From positions 62,001-126,000 of the forward strand of contig CAAGAN010000038.1 in the NCBI GenBank assembly GCA_900767825.1: a stretch of 64,000 bases of DNA. The letters are read 5' to 3'. The notes below the pieces were generated by a model, which was given only the letters and a program-made list of their open reading frames with translations, was not told the DNA's origin and made no database searches. Positions 17,622 to 26,484 of the stretch are shown here, one piece after another (the first letter of the stretch is position 1; the number at the start of each line of letters is the position of its first letter). This stretch comes from Bacilli bacterium (GTDB lineage Bacteria > Bacillota_I > Bacilli_A > RFN20 > CAG-826). Made by a program: the position numbers and the translations under genes.

Positions 17622-19631
17622 CTATTGTCCGGTTTTCCCTAAATGAGAAAGCGCTTCTTCTTCATCCATAGTCAAAACGCCTAGTTGCTTAGCTTTTTCT
17701 AGCTTGCTTCCGGCATCTTTTCCAACGATGACGCAATCGGTTTTCTTTGAGACACTAGAAGATACTTTAGCCCCTATCCCTTCTAGAATCGAAGTTAGTT
17801 CATTACGGGAATATCTTTCTAATGAACCAGTAAGAACAACGTTCTTATTATAGAAATAGGAATTAACATCAATTTCATCAACCCCTAGATAATTGAAGTT
17901 GACTCCATATTGTTCTAATTTATTTAGCATTTCCCTATTCTTTTCATCATGGAAATAATCAAATAAGGCTTTCGCACATACGGGTCCAATAGAATCTATA
18001 TTTAGATATTCTTGTTCGCTTGCTATATAGAAATTAGTAAGGTTCTTGAATTGCTTGGCTAATATTTTAGCAGTCTTGGATCCAACTTCTTTTATGCCTA
18101 ATCCAAATAACAATCTTTCTAATGAACGCGATTTAGAATCTTCGATAGCCTTAGTCAAACTTGTAATAGATTTATCTGACCAACCATCTAATTCTTTTAT
18201 TTCTTCTGCATGGTTATAAAGTTCATAAATAGAAGGGATATCGCTTAAGAATCCTTCTCCAAAGAATTCTTCAACAACCCTATCGCCCATTCCATCTATA
18301 TCCATCGCGTCTCTAGAAGCAAAATGGATCATTCCTTCTATTTTCCTAGATTGGCAGTCTGGATTTAGACAATAATGCAAACCCTGTACTTTTGTTAAAG
18401 GCTTATGACATATTGGACAATCTAGAGGCATGATGAATGGTTTCTCCGTCCCATCTCGCTCAGATATTATAGGACGCACAACTTCAGGAATGACATCTGC
18501 TGCTTTCCTCAAAGAGACGATATCTCCAATCATTAGACCTTTTTCTTTGATGAAATCTTCATTATTTAAGGTAGCCCTCTGCACTAAAGAGCCAGCAACC
18601 CTAACAGGTTCAAGGACAGCATTAGGAGTTATCCTTCCTGTCCTACCTACCGTTAGAATAATATCTAATAACCTAGTTTTTACTTCTAATGGAGGGAATT
18701 TATAGGCCGTTGCCCATTTTGGAGTCTTTGCTGTATAGCCAATTTCATCATATTCAAGCAAGTTATCAACCTTGAATACAAGCCCATCGATATCATAAGG
18801 GAGACTTTCTCTTTTTTGGCTATATTCATCGATATAGTTAACCATATCCTTAACCCCATGGAGGAGCCTTCTTTCATGGTTAGTCTTAAATCCTAATTCG
18901 TCTAGGTAATCAAGTGCTTTTGAATGGGACGAGAATCCTAATTCCCTTGCATTTACTAGGTAATACCAAAAGGCATCAAGACGCCTAGAAGCAGCAACGC
19001 TAGAATCAAGGTTTCTTATACTTCCTGCCGCAGCATTTCTAGCATTGGCAAATAAAGGCAATCCCTTTGCTTCCCTATCTTTATTTAAGGCATCCAAGGA
19101 AGCTTTCGGCATAAATACTTCACCCCTTACTTCAAATGGCCTTTTTTCTTTTACGGTTAATGGGATCGATTTAATGGTAATAACATTCTGGGTGACATCT
19201 TCCCCCATTACTCCATCCCCTCTAGTAACGGCATATTGAAGCAAACCATTTTCATATATAAGCGACATGCCTAATCCATCAATTTTTACCTCACCCATAT
19301 ATGTATTAATCGCTTCATGGGTGACGTCTTTTATCTTTCTATCAAAGCCAGTAACCTCATCTTCGTTATAGACATTGCCTAGAGAAAGCATAAGTCTTTT
19401 ATGTGGTATTTTCTTAAATTCCTTAGCAACTTGGCCACCGACCCTATTTGTAGGAGAGGTCGCTAATTTGATATCAGGATATTCCTTTTCTAGTAAGATA
19501 AGTTCATTCATGTACCTATCAAAAGTAGCATCATCAACACTTGGATTATCTAGTACATAATATTCATAGGTCCACTGTTCTAACTTAGAAGAAAGGTAAT
19601 CCCTTCTTTTAATTGCTTCTAATTTATCCAT
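17622..19631 (-). CDS. ligA: NAD-dependent DNA ligase LigA
   Basis: This 669-residue ligase has the adenylation-domain active site YMGEVKIDGLGMSLIY (Lys in KIDG, about residue 112), the VRGEVFMPK motif, and an oligonucleotide-binding fold with GRTGRITPNAVLEPV. Four zinc cysteines follow (CPICHKPL ... CLNPDCQS), then helix-hairpin-helix repeats and a BRCT domain at about 590-665. It seals nicks in replication and repair. The ATG shares one base with the pcrA stop (TAATG), so translation is coupled. Pairing with pcrA is common in Firmicutes. Confidence 0.97.
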   Translation of the reverse strand: MDKLEAIKRRDYLSSKLEQWTYEYYVLDNPSVDDATFDRYMNELILLEKEYPDIKLATSPTNRVGGQVAKEFKKIPHKRLMLSLGNVYNEDEVTGFDRKIKDVTHEAINTYMGEVKIDGLGMSLIYENGLLQYAVTRGDGVMGEDVTQNVITIKSIPLTVKEKRPFEVRGEVFMPKASLDALNKDREAKGLPLFANARNAAAGSIRNLDSSVAASRRLDAFWYYLVNARELGFSSHSKALDYLDELGFKTNHERRLLHGVKDMVNYIDEYSQKRESLPYDIDGLVFKVDNLLEYDEIGYTAKTPKWATAYKFPPLEVKTRLLDIILTVGRTGRITPNAVLEPVRVAGSLVQRATLNNEDFIKEKGLMIGDIVSLRKAADVIPEVVRPIISERDGTEKPFIMPLDCPICHKPLTKVQGLHYCLNPDCQSRKIEGMIHFASRDAMDIDGMGDRVVEEFFGEGFLSDIPSIYELYNHAEEIKELDGWSDKSITSLTKAIEDSKSRSLERLLFGLGIKEVGSKTAKILAKQFKNLTNFYIASEQEYLNIDSIGPVCAKALFDYFHDEKNREMLNKLEQYGVNFNYLGVDEIDVNSYFYNKNVVLTGSLERYSRNELTSILEGIGAKVSSSVSKKTDCVIVGKDAGSKLEKAKQLGVLTMDEEEALSHLGKTGQ

Positions 19632-21901
19632 TAGGCTTTACCTCCAAAAGAAGAAACCCTGCTGATTGAAGGATGGGATGAAAGCATTGTACGGTGACTT
19701 CCATCATCAAAATCAATCTCAAACATCTCTTCATTAATTATCTTACTTACTGTACCTAGTCCAAACTTAGAATGGTTAATCCTATCCCCAACTCTCCAGC
19801 AGATTACCCCATTCGAAGTAGGCTTTTCTTCATATATGGGTTTCTTTTCTTCCCTCTTCTTGGCAAAGAAAGAATCAAATCCAGGATCATAATCAATATA
19901 ATCGGAATCATCTAAATCAAGGTTACGTTTCTTATATCCTCCATAGGAGCTATAGAAGCTATCATCTCTTTCCTTAGGCACTTCTAGCCCTGCTTCTTTT
20001 ATAAATCTAGATGGGGCCTGTCTAGAATCAGTTGTATATGTATAAGAAGTATTATAGGTCAAGATAAGCTGTTTCTTAGCCCTAGTAAAGGCAACATAGG
20101 CAAGTCGCCTTTCTTCTTCCTCAGCATCACGCTCACTATCATCGCTTAAAGCTTTTGGAGAAGGGAAAGAGCCTTCTGATAAGCCAATTACAAAGACGTT
20201 ATCGAATTCAAGCCCTTTGGCAACGTGAACTGTCATCAAGGAAATGTAATTGCCACCAGAAATATCATCTTGGGCAGAAACTAAAGCGATATTTTGCAAA
20301 TATTCCTCGAATGTTGAATTTGGATTATGTGATAAATAGGCATTTAAATCGTCAAATAAGGCGTTGACGTTTCCAACCCTATCTTCATCTAGTTCCTGGT
20401 TTTCAGCTGCATAGGCATAATAACCAATATCAGTTATGAAATCCTTTAAGATGGCACTATAAGCCTCACTTCTTTCTTGTAATCTTTCCTTGGTCTTTTC
20501 CATCTTGGAAACCAAAGCGCCTAAAGCGACAAGAATTCTATTTGGAATCTCTGAATCCGAAGGGACGTTCTTTATATATTCGTATTCACCTAATTTAGCA
20601 TCTGCTGCTTCCTTTTTAATTATTTCAAGGCTAGCGGCCCCGATTTTCCTAGATGGAACATTAACGATTCTATCGAAGGCAATGTCATCTTTTGGATTAA
20701 CTAAAACCCTGAAATAGGCAAGGACATCCTTAACTTCTTTCCTTTGGTAGAACCTAAGCCCTCCAAAAATCCTATAAGGTAAACCCCTATGTGCCAATTC
20801 GGCTTCAAAAGGTCTAGTTAAATAGGAAGAACGATATAAAACAGCGATATTTGAATAGATGGCATCACTAGATTTGCCTGCAATCTTTTCTATTTCATTA
20901 ACGACGTAATTAGCTTCCTCTTCAGCTTTTGAGAAAGATTTTACAATGGCTGGAAGCCCACCACTTTGGCTAGTAAACAAATCCTTAGGGACTCTTTTCT
21001 TGTTATGTGAAATAAGTGAATTGGCCGCATTTAATATAGGTGAAGTAGACCTATAGTTTTCATTTAGTATGACATCTTCTAAATCAGGATAACGTCTAGG
21101 CATATCTAGAATTATCTTTTGGTTGGCACCTCTCCAGGTATAGATAGTCTGGTCAGGATCACCTACTACATATAGATTTGTATTATCAACTGAAAGAAGG
21201 TTAATCAATTCATATTGGACATTGTTTGTATCCTGGAATTCATCGATTAGAAGGTGTTTATATCTAGTAGACCATTTCTGCCTGACTTCAGGATAATTCT
21301 TTAAGATATATAAAGTCTTTAATATAAGGTCATCGAAATCCATGCTGAGGGCATTGTCTTTCTTTCTTTCGTATTCTTTGTACATATCGACCATTTCTTT
21401 TTCATTAACATAGAAAGGATTGACCTTTATATCATCAGGATATTCGCCTTTATTCTTTTTTCTAGATATATAGGAACGTAATTCTTTAACTATTGGGTCA
21501 CTTTTTTTATAGTTTGCCTCTACTGCGACTTCTTGGATAAGTTTACCGCTATCTTCATCATCTAGAATTGAAAATGAAGGTGGAAATCCTAATAGATAGG
21601 CCTCTCTTCTTAAAAATCTAGCGCAGAAAGAATGGAATGTGCAGACAGTTAGAAAAGAAGCAGAACTACCAACAAGTTTTTCTACCCTTTCTTTCATTTC
21701 GTTAGCGGCTTTATTTGTGAAAGTAACTGCTAAAATCGAAGATGGATCGACATTAAAAACATCCATCAAATAGGCAATACGGTATGTTAATACACGAGTT
21801 TTCCCAGATCCGGCGCCTGCAATGACACGGACATGGGCAGAGGAAGTTGAAATAGCCTGAAGCTGAGTTTTGTTAAGTAAGGAAGCGTAATCAATATTCA
21901 T
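19631..21901 (-). CDS. pcrA: ATP-dependent DNA helicase PcrA/UvrD
   Basis: This 756-residue SF1A helicase has motif I AGAGSGKTRVLTYR (residues 28-41), motif Ia TFTNKAANEMKERV, motif II LLIDEFQDTN, motif III VVGDPDQTIYTWRGA, motif IV LNENYRST, motif V SLMTVHVAKGLEFDNVF and motif VI RRLAYVAFTRAKK. A C-terminal Tudor-like tail holds VGDRINHSKFGLGTVSKI. PcrA unwinds 3'-5' in repair and removes RecA or RNA polymerase. It heads the operon pcrA-ligA-gatCAB-unknown-galE. AAGG lies 5 bases before the ATG. Confidence 0.97.
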   Translation of the reverse strand: MNIDYASLLNKTQLQAISTSSAHVRVIAGAGSGKTRVLTYRIAYLMDVFNVDPSSILAVTFTNKAANEMKERVEKLVGSSASFLTVCTFHSFCARFLRREAYLLGFPPSFSILDDEDSGKLIQEVAVEANYKKSDPIVKELRSYISRKKNKGEYPDDIKVNPFYVNEKEMVDMYKEYERKKDNALSMDFDDLILKTLYILKNYPEVRQKWSTRYKHLLIDEFQDTNNVQYELINLLSVDNTNLYVVGDPDQTIYTWRGANQKIILDMPRRYPDLEDVILNENYRSTSPILNAANSLISHNKKRVPKDLFTSQSGGLPAIVKSFSKAEEEANYVVNEIEKIAGKSSDAIYSNIAVLYRSSYLTRPFEAELAHRGLPYRIFGGLRFYQRKEVKDVLAYFRVLVNPKDDIAFDRIVNVPSRKIGAASLEIIKKEAADAKLGEYEYIKNVPSDSEIPNRILVALGALVSKMEKTKERLQERSEAYSAILKDFITDIGYYAYAAENQELDEDRVGNVNALFDDLNAYLSHNPNSTFEEYLQNIALVSAQDDISGGNYISLMTVHVAKGLEFDNVFVIGLSEGSFPSPKALSDDSERDAEEEERRLAYVAFTRAKKQLILTYNTSYTYTTDSRQAPSRFIKEAGLEVPKERDDSFYSSYGGYKKRNLDLDDSDYIDYDPGFDSFFAKKREEKKPIYEEKPTSNGVICWRVGDRINHSKFGLGTVSKIINEEMFEIDFDDGSHRTMLSSHPSISRVSSFGGKA

Positions 21902-21918
21902 AGCCTTAATATTTTACA

Positions 21919-21953
21919 ATTGCTTTCATTCCTTATAAATAAGGAAAAGCAAT
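21919..21953 (-). repeat. Hairpin in the pcrA 5' leader
   Basis: ATTGCTTT (21919-21926) pairs with AAAGCAAT (21946-21953), and inside it CCTTAT (21931-21936) pairs with ATAAGG (21939-21944), leaving small bulges. It lies about 18 bases before the pcrA start and lacks a T-run on either strand, so it is a leader structure and not a clear terminator. Confidence 0.5.
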
Positions 21954-22059
21954 ATTTAGGAAGAATTGTGATTCAAGATGGATATAAATATTTATCCCGA
22001 TGAAAAAAGCCCTTAGATTGGGAACAATTAATCAAATTTTTCTTCCAAAATAGAAAAAT

Positions 22060-22101
22060 GGCACTGATTTGGCACTCATTTGGCACTGATTTGGCACTGA
22101 T
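22060..22101. repeat. 11-bp tandem repeat, about 3.8 copies
   Basis: GGCACTGATTT recurs with exact 11-base spacing, starting at 22060, 22071, 22082 and 22093. The second copy reads GGCACTCATTT and the last is cut to nine bases. It lies in the 251-base gap between the divergent pcrA and 22153 genes, about 30 bases upstream of a TAAAAT -10 candidate (22133-22138) for the plus-strand gene. Confidence 0.8.
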
Positions 22102-22152
22102 AATTTTTAGATTACTTAAAATGTCTTTAATGTAAAATATAAAAGAGCAAAC

Positions 22153-23049
22153 ATGAATATCTTCAAGCAAAAGGAAACTACAAGCGAGAATATAGCCTTC
22201 ATAGGTATATGTTCTGGGTTAATCGCGGTTATATCATTAATCGCCTCATTTTTCCCTTTGTCTAATTTGTTCTTGCCCCTAATTATTCCCTTTTTTGCAT
22301 GCATGCCCCCCTTATTTTGTAAAAAGGGGTATTCATATCTATTCTTATTTACTTCCTTTGCTTTATCTTTAATTGCCGGATTATATTCAGTCTTGGATAC
22401 TATATTTTTTATATTTCCGTCTATCTTAATTGGATTTGCCTTTGGGATATGTCGAAAAATAAAGATAAGCGAATCAATCCTCTTATTCCTATTATCTTTA
22501 TTAGAATTAGGATTATTCTATATTTGTCTTTATCTAATAAAGGGGATATTTAATGTTGATATAGGAGAAACCATCCTATCCTTAATGAAGCAAAATAAAG
22601 AAGGTGCAGAAGATGCATTACCTTTATTTTATTTAGCGTATTCTTTTGCCCAGGTTGGTCTAACTGCCTTGTTCCTTAATTTTGAATTACCTAAATTGAA
22701 TCTAGATAAAAAAAGCAAGGACATCCCATATTTAGGTGAGTCCTTATCAATATTATTTGGAATAGTTGCGATGATTATTGGATTATATGTTCCTTGGTTA
22801 GGATTACTTTTATTAGGTTTATCTTCCTATTGGGCGATTTATAGTGCGATTAATGTATTTTATAGCCAAAAATGGTATGTATATCTATCTTTAGGGATAT
22901 TGTTTTTTATCGGAATTTTCCTTTTTGCCTATTTATATCAATTCTATTTAGAAAAATATGGGATAATCTTAATAGGAATAGTTTTTATTAGCTTCCCTAT
23001 CTCTTCTTTAATAAATGAATTCTCCAAATTAAGGAAAAAAGAAAACTAA
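22153..23049 (+). CDS. Polytopic membrane protein (YybS/DUF2232-like)
   Basis: This 298-residue protein has about eight hydrophobic helices spread over its length and almost no soluble loops. The layout (short N-terminal cytosolic tail, paired helices, a longer loop around residues 140-160, basic C-terminus NEFSKLRKKEN) resembles DUF2232/YybS proteins or an S-component-like fold. No family motif is certain. It is divergent from pcrA and may head a small plus-strand group with the next two genes. The predicted leader is very short. Confidence 0.6.
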   Translation: MNIFKQKETTSENIAFIGICSGLIAVISLIASFFPLSNLFLPLIIPFFACMPPLFCKKGYSYLFLFTSFALSLIAGLYSVLDTIFFIFPSILIGFAFGICRKIKISESILLFLLSLLELGLFYICLYLIKGIFNVDIGETILSLMKQNKEGAEDALPLFYLAYSFAQVGLTALFLNFELPKLNLDKKSKDIPYLGESLSILFGIVAMIIGLYVPWLGLLLLGLSSYWAIYSAINVFYSQKWYVYLSLGILFFIGIFLFAYLYQFYLEKYGIILIGIVFISFPISSLINEFSKLRKKEN

Positions 23050-23091
23050 TATCTTTATAATAAGGAATTATAAGAGCAAAATTAAAAGGCA

Positions 23092-23625
23092 ATGAACGCG
23101 ATCAAACAATTTGGACTTGGAATACTGTATGCGGTACTATTCCCATTAATCCTAGTTATAGCCGCTCTAGTTGGAATATTTGGAATATTCAACTTCCTTT
23201 ACCAAGGGATTGTTTTAATCGTTAATTTCTTTTCTGGCAAGCCTATATTCCCTCCATTTAAGGAAGATAATAAAGCCTATGATATCCTTCAAAAGGCCAT
23301 AGATAAGCAAAATGGAATGGAAGAAGAAAAGAAAGAAGCTGCCCCTGCTTCTCAAACTGTCTATATCCAACAAAATTATTATCAGCAGACCCCAACTGGA
23401 TTTATTCCAGCTGGCCAGCAAGGTCCTCAAATAGGAATGAATCCAAACATGAATAATGGTTTTATCCCTAACCAAGGTTTCCAAACTCCTCAAATACAAC
23501 AAACCCCACCTGTAAATAATGTTCAGCCAGATCAAATTCCAATGGCTAATCCAAATAATGTCATTGAGAATGAACCAAAGCCAGATGTCGAATTACTTAA
23601 CTTCCCGGAAGGAGATAAAAAATGA
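23092..23625 (+). CDS. Small membrane protein with Pro/Gln/Asn-rich tail (177 aa)
   Basis: Two close hydrophobic segments occupy residues about 8-45 (FGLGILYAVLFPLILVIAAL and onward). A charged stretch (EEEKKEA) follows, then a low-complexity tail of Gln, Asn, Pro and Tyr from about 85 to 165. Such tails are intrinsically disordered. No family recognised. Its stop overlaps the following gene by 4 bases, so the two are probably translated together. Confidence 0.6.
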   Translation: MNAIKQFGLGILYAVLFPLILVIAALVGIFGIFNFLYQGIVLIVNFFSGKPIFPPFKEDNKAYDILQKAIDKQNGMEEEKKEAAPASQTVYIQQNYYQQTPTGFIPAGQQGPQIGMNPNMNNGFIPNQGFQTPQIQQTPPVNNVQPDQIPMANPNNVIENEPKPDVELLNFPEGDKK

Positions 23626-24278
23626 ATTTATTTATACTTCTTTCTGAAAGTGATAAAAAAGCCTTGATAGTCTTGCTTGTTATAGCAATGGTCCTTTTCC
23701 TTATTATTGGTTTACTTGGTGTTGCAGTTAGGAAAACCATGATTTATCAAGGGAAAAAAGCCGATAACATGCTTCATGATGTTGCAATTACTCATGTTGT
23801 TGATACCCCTGCCGCTTTTAAAAAATTAGGATTAAAGAAAAACTGCAGGAAGCTATTTAAGGAATCCCTCTATCCATTTTTAATCGCTTTTATCGGTTTA
23901 TTAATTTATCTAATTACTAACATTGCTACTTCTAGATGGAACGAAAATCCTTTTGTTATCTTCTCTGAACTATTCTATTCGTTCGATTGGAAAGCTGAAG
24001 AAGTCTGGACCAAGGTATTTGGTTTAACCTTATTAGCTAACTTCCCTCCAGTCTCCCATCGCCCAACATTTGTTTTATCCAATCTTCCATTTTATATAGC
24101 AACTTCTTGTTTCTATGTTGCAATTGTCTATTATCTAATTTCTTGCCAGGCATTTATTTCTAGGGCAGTCATGATTAATAGAAGAGCCACTAGCGTCTTT
24201 GAAAAATCCCTAGAAGGATTTAAAGCTAGCGAAGATATAAAAATAACTCCAGATAAGCCACTTCCCCCAAGTGAATAA
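23622..24278 (+). CDS. Unknown membrane protein (218 aa)
   Basis: An N-terminal helix (about 14-34, KALIVLLVIAMVLFLIIGLL) is followed by a soluble stretch with HDVAITHVVDTPAAFKKLGL. Two further helices lie near 82-104 and 155-180, with a cytosolic C-terminus. No family recognised. It is coupled to the preceding gene by a 4-base overlap and ends 4 bases from the convergent lipoprotein gene. Confidence 0.6.
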   Translation: MNLFILLSESDKKALIVLLVIAMVLFLIIGLLGVAVRKTMIYQGKKADNMLHDVAITHVVDTPAAFKKLGLKKNCRKLFKESLYPFLIAFIGLLIYLITNIATSRWNENPFVIFSELFYSFDWKAEEVWTKVFGLTLLANFPPVSHRPTFVLSNLPFYIATSCFYVAIVYYLISCQAFISRAVMINRRATSVFEKSLEGFKASEDIKITPDKPLPPSE

Positions 24279-24282
24279 TTAC

Positions 24283-24420
24283 TTATAAATCAATTCTAAG
24301 TCCAATCGGGCAAGTTAAACCGTTCCCGTTACATTTAGAGGAACTCTTTTTAGAACCCCCACAAGAAATTAAAGCAAGACTAGAGAATAAAAGCATCAAT
24401 ACAAGTAACTTCTTTTTCAT
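24283..24420 (-). CDS. Very small lipoprotein (45 aa)
   Basis: Starting at the ATG at 24418-24420 the product is MKKKLLVLMLLFSSLALISC, then a serine/lysine-rich mature part with two more cysteines. The lipobox ALISC (Cys20) predicts lipidation and signal peptidase II cleavage. The frame is open 17 codons further upstream, but those codons lie inside the neighbouring gene and would ruin the signal peptide. The start is 2 bases after the upstream stop. Function unknown; the mature peptide is only about 25 residues. Confidence 0.6.
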   Translation of the reverse strand: MKKKLLVLMLLFSSLALISCGGSKKSSSKCNGNGLTCPIGLRIDL

Positions 24421-24422
24421 AA

Positions 24423-24884
24423 TTAATCTAGATAATCTTTGGCTAAAAACCAGCCGATAAAGTATATGCACAAGGATAAATCCATGGAAGCGAAAGATTC
24501 AAGGAAAGATTCCCAGTTCCCACTAGAAAATAGATTATTGAAATCAAATATAATCCAGATAAAAAAGAAAACAGCCGAAACAATCGCAGTTAAGGCAGTC
24601 AACGAAAGGAAAGGTCCTTTGTTTAAAGAAAATGACACTCCTCCAATCGAAGAAAAAATCATAAATAAATACAGGATGAAAGACAAGATAACCAGGAAAT
24701 AAGAAACGGCAGTAAATGTCGAATAATCCGTATTAACAAGACTTATAATCGAAACGATAATATGGGTTAGTCCGCTGATAAAAAGAAAAATTGATCCAAA
24801 GGCCAAAAGCAATCTTCCGAGTCGTATCGAAAACTTGATTTCTTTGTCAAAATAAGCCTTGTAGATCAATCCATCCTTTTTCAT
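24423..24884 (-). CDS. Four-helix membrane protein (153 aa)
   Basis: Hydrophobic segments lie at about 23-48, 55-80, 88-113 and 128-150, with short connecting loops. No family recognised. Its ATG overlaps the TGA of the 54-residue upstream gene (ATGA), and the lipoprotein gene follows 2 bases after its stop. asnS and these three small genes therefore look like one transcript. Confidence 0.65.
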   Translation of the reverse strand: MKKDGLIYKAYFDKEIKFSIRLGRLLLAFGSIFLFISGLTHIIVSIISLVNTDYSTFTAVSYFLVILSFILYLFMIFSSIGGVSFSLNKGPFLSLTALTAIVSAVFFFIWIIFDFNNLFSSGNWESFLESFASMDLSLCIYFIGWFLAKDYLD

Positions 24885-25045
24885 TTGTATAACGCTATAT
24901 CAACAATTTCCCAAATAATGAAAGCCAAAATAACAATACAAATGCCCAAAAGAAGGAAAAATACTCTTTTCCTGGCAACTTCCTTTTCACTCGAAGGGAG
25001 TTTTTCTTTTGTTTCTTCTACTTTTGTATTATCGATTTCTTCCAT
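24881..25045 (-). CDS. Unannotated 54-residue single-pass membrane protein
   Basis: A complete short gene starts at the ATG at 25043-25045, one base after the asnS stop, and ends in TGA at 24881-24883 overlapping the next ATG. It has an acidic N-terminus (MEEIDNTKVEETKEKL), a basic patch (ARKRV) and one hydrophobic helix (about residues 28-44, FFLLLGICIVILAFII). Positive-inside charge placement suggests the N-terminus is cytosolic. No family is recognised. Reality is supported by the exact packing against both neighbours. Confidence 0.65.
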   Translation of the reverse strand: MEEIDNTKVEETKEKLPSSEKEVARKRVFFLLLGICIVILAFIIWEIVDIALYK

Positions 25046-25046
25046 A

Positions 25047-26438
25047 TTAGTATTTTAAGTTAGATGATGTCCTTGGGTAAGGTTCTGTATCACGAATGTT
25101 TGTAACTCCGGTTAGATACATTAGTAATCTATCAAATCCAATTCCGAATCCAGAATGGATGGCTCCACCATATTTCCTTAGATTCAAATACCATTCGAGT
25201 CCATCGATATTTCCGGCTTTTTCCATCTTGGATTTTAATATTTCATAACGTTCTTCTCTTTGGGAACCGCCAATGATTTCACCTTCACCAGGAACTAATA
25301 AGTCACACGCGGCAACAGTTTTTCCATCATCATTTTCCCTCATATAGAAGGCTTTGATTTCTTTTGGATAATTGATTAGGAACATTGGTCCCTTAACTAC
25401 TTCTTCAGTTAGATAACGTTCATGTTCGCTTTGTAAATCCATTCCCCATTCAATCTTGTTATATTCGAATTTGTGGCCATTGCTGACTGCTTCTTGAAGC
25501 AATTTGATGCCTTCGGTGTATTCCATTTTGGTAAATGGAGTTGCCAAAACATGGTTTAATTTTTCAATTAATCCAGGGGCAATCCTCTTGTCGAAGAATT
25601 CCATTTCGTCTTTGCAATGCTCTAAAACATAGGAAATACAGAACTTAATCGTATCTTCCATTAATTCCATATCGTCATCAAGATCACCAAAGAATATTTC
25701 TGGTTCAATCATCCAGAATTCAGAAGCATGACGTGGAGTATTAGATTTTTCAGCCCTGAAAGTCGGACCAAAGGTATAGACATTTCTAAATGCAGAAGCA
25801 AAAGCTTCGACATGTAATTGGCCTGATACGGTTAAAGATGCTCTTCTTCCAAAGAAATCCTTATCATCAAGCTTGCCGTCATTAGATGTGCAGACTGTAA
25901 ATACTTGTCCTGCCCCTTCTGCATCATTTGCAGTTATTTCAGGAGTATGGACGTAGACAAATCCCCTCTCTTGAAAGAATTCATGTATTCCTAAAGCCAA
26001 CTTGCTTCTTAATCTATATAAGGCAAGGAAGGTATTTGTCCTTGGACGGAGATAGGCTAAATCGCGAAGGTATTCAAAGCTATGTCTTTTCTTTTGAAGA
26101 GGATAATCGCTAGAGCAATCACCTAGGATATTTATTTCTTCGGCATGTATTTCAAATGGTTGCTTCATTTCTGGAGTCATAACCAAATTACCCTTAATTT
26201 CAATACACGCCCCCGTTAAAATGTGGGAAACTACTTCAAAATTAGATAGGGTTGGGGAATAAATGACTTGAATTGGTTTGAAACAAGTCCCGTCATTTAA
26301 AGAGATAAAACCAATCGAACCAGAGTCACGGTTAGTCTTAACCCAGCCTTTTAAAGTTACTAAACCAAGTTTAGATAGGTCCTCGCCTTTAGAGGCAAGG
26401 ATATAGAGATCGTTAATTAATGTAGATTTGCTTTGCAT
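25047..26438 (-). CDS. asnS: Asparaginyl-tRNA synthetase
   Basis: This 463-residue class IIb synthetase has an N-terminal OB-fold anticodon domain (LKGWVKTNRDSGSIGFISLNDG). Motif 2 lies in TFRAEKSNTPRHASEFWMIEPE and motif 3 in YGGAIHSGFGIGFDRLLMYLTG. The HASEFWMIEPE wording and overall length favour AsnS over AspS. It charges tRNA(Asn) directly, so GatCAB nearby is likely needed for glutamine only. It heads a group with three tiny membrane-protein genes. Confidence 0.95.
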   Translation of the reverse strand: MQSKSTLINDLYILASKGEDLSKLGLVTLKGWVKTNRDSGSIGFISLNDGTCFKPIQVIYSPTLSNFEVVSHILTGACIEIKGNLVMTPEMKQPFEIHAEEINILGDCSSDYPLQKKRHSFEYLRDLAYLRPRTNTFLALYRLRSKLALGIHEFFQERGFVYVHTPEITANDAEGAGQVFTVCTSNDGKLDDKDFFGRRASLTVSGQLHVEAFASAFRNVYTFGPTFRAEKSNTPRHASEFWMIEPEIFFGDLDDDMELMEDTIKFCISYVLEHCKDEMEFFDKRIAPGLIEKLNHVLATPFTKMEYTEGIKLLQEAVSNGHKFEYNKIEWGMDLQSEHERYLTEEVVKGPMFLINYPKEIKAFYMRENDDGKTVAACDLLVPGEGEIIGGSQREERYEILKSKMEKAGNIDGLEWYLNLRKYGGAIHSGFGIGFDRLLMYLTGVTNIRDTEPYPRTSSNLKY

Positions 26439-26484
26439 AAGAAATAGTATAAAACCTCCAAATTATTTTAACACCTAGAATTGA

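Noticed and set aside
22060..22101. Replication-origin iterons or DnaA boxes.
   Set aside because: The unit does not resemble a DnaA box, and there is no dnaA, dnaN or rep gene nearby.
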